Assembly (NCBI GenBank): GCA_963743275.1
Contig: CAVUPB010000006.1
Coordinates: 186,001 to 250,000, forward strand
DNA: 64,000 nucleotides
Direction: 5' to 3'
From: JALYLC01 sp963743275
GTDB taxonomy: Bacteria > Actinomycetota > Thermoleophilia > Gaiellales > JALYLC01
A program made the position numbers and the translations under genes. This document shows positions 63,899-64,000 of the stretch, piece after piece. Under the pieces are notes generated by a model. That model was given only the letters and a program-made list of their open reading frames with translations. It was not told the DNA's origin and searched no databases. Every line of letters starts with the position of its first letter. Position 1 is the first letter of the stretch.

Positions 63899-64000
63899 GC
63901 GGGAACGCCGAGCCCGAGCTCGGCCGCGAAGCGACCCTTCGGCTTGGCGCCGGCGATGCGCTTCGTCTCCTGGCCGCCTTCGACGACCACGAAGGCCGGG
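63895..64000 (-). CDS. Thioredoxin-like protein, C-terminal fragment at window edge
   Basis: Only the last 34 codons are visible, ending at a TGA (63897-63895) that overlaps the ABC-F start. The residues PAFVVVEGGQETKRIAGAKP and GRFAAELGLG match the C-terminus of a thioredoxin: the cis-Pro strand followed by the last helix. The first residue in view is probably the conserved cis-proline. The active-site WCGPC lies outside the window. Confidence 0.65.
   Translation of the reverse strand, partial: PAFVVVEGGQETKRIAGAKPKGRFAAELGLGVPA

Overview
The window is very GC-rich (roughly 70 % or more by eye), densely packed, and reads as chromosome from a high-GC actinobacterium. I favour the class Thermoleophilia (Solirubrobacterales-type). 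The reasons are the gene repertoire (pyrophosphate-type phosphofructokinase of the Amycolatopsis kind, DUF2277, DUF222/HNH protein with an actinobacterial SOS box, holin/DUF3618 pair) and the very frequent 4-base stop/start overlaps with GTG starts. This is an inference from family resemblance, not a search. I see no rRNA, tRNA, CRISPR array, intact insertion sequence, prophage or replication origin, and no gene-free stretch longer than about 150 bases.

Layout. (1) 1-6.6 kb, plus strand: a five-gene peptide/nickel-type ABC transporter operon (binding protein cut by the left edge, two permeases, two ATPases) followed by a cyclase-family metallohydrolase. (2) 6.9-11.9 kb, minus strand: a LacI-regulated sugar-modifying cluster (two TIM-barrel isomerase/epimerases, a zinc MDR dehydrogenase, a Gfo/Idh/MocA oxidoreductase) with a clear LacI-family operator at the regulator's own promoter. 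(3) 12.3-25.1 kb: carbohydrate genes, including an aldonolactone oxidase, an IlvD/Edd sugar-acid dehydratase, a CUT2 sugar ABC transporter with a half-size ATPase, a ROK/XylR-type repressor, and a divergent xylose-isomerase-like/xylulokinase/oxidoreductase operon. Together they look like pentose uptake with both an isomerase route and pieces of an oxidative route. (4) 25.1-33.3 kb: a paralogous pair of small unknown proteins, a degenerate RecA/KaiC-like plus HTH plus cupin fusion, an OmpR-type two-component system with three 11-bp operator repeats, rhodanese, pyrophosphate-type PFK, and a LysR regulator opposite an MFS exporter. (5) 33.3-38.3 kb: arginase-fold protein, nitronate monooxygenase, acetyltransferase, LuxR regulator, HDAC-like deacetylase and a small 'virulence factor' protein. 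(6) 38.4-45.4 kb: a three-subunit molybdenum hydroxylase, a secreted CAP protein with a proline-rich tether, and a DMSO-reductase-family oxidoreductase. (7) 45.4-64 kb: HerA-like ATPase, class I aldolase, HemQ, SOS-box HNH protein, DEAD-box helicase, two ABC-F ATPases, holin/DUF3618 pair, sigma-like factor, DUF1998 helicase, MFS, prephenate dehydratase, VOC protein, FAD oxidoreductase, and the C-terminus of a thioredoxin.

The most striking sequence-level observations are these. Five apparent frameshifts all lie between 46 and 58.3 kb. A perfect palindromic SOS box is centred on the start codon of the HNH gene. There are two copies of a conserved 'TTGGGGTC-N-GACCCCAA' palindrome about 46 kb apart. 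The KaiC-like/XRE/cupin fusion has lost its Walker A motif. A probable CTG start in the last ABC-F gene fits the stop/start overlap pattern seen throughout the window. Apart from these, most genes are ordinary members of known families.
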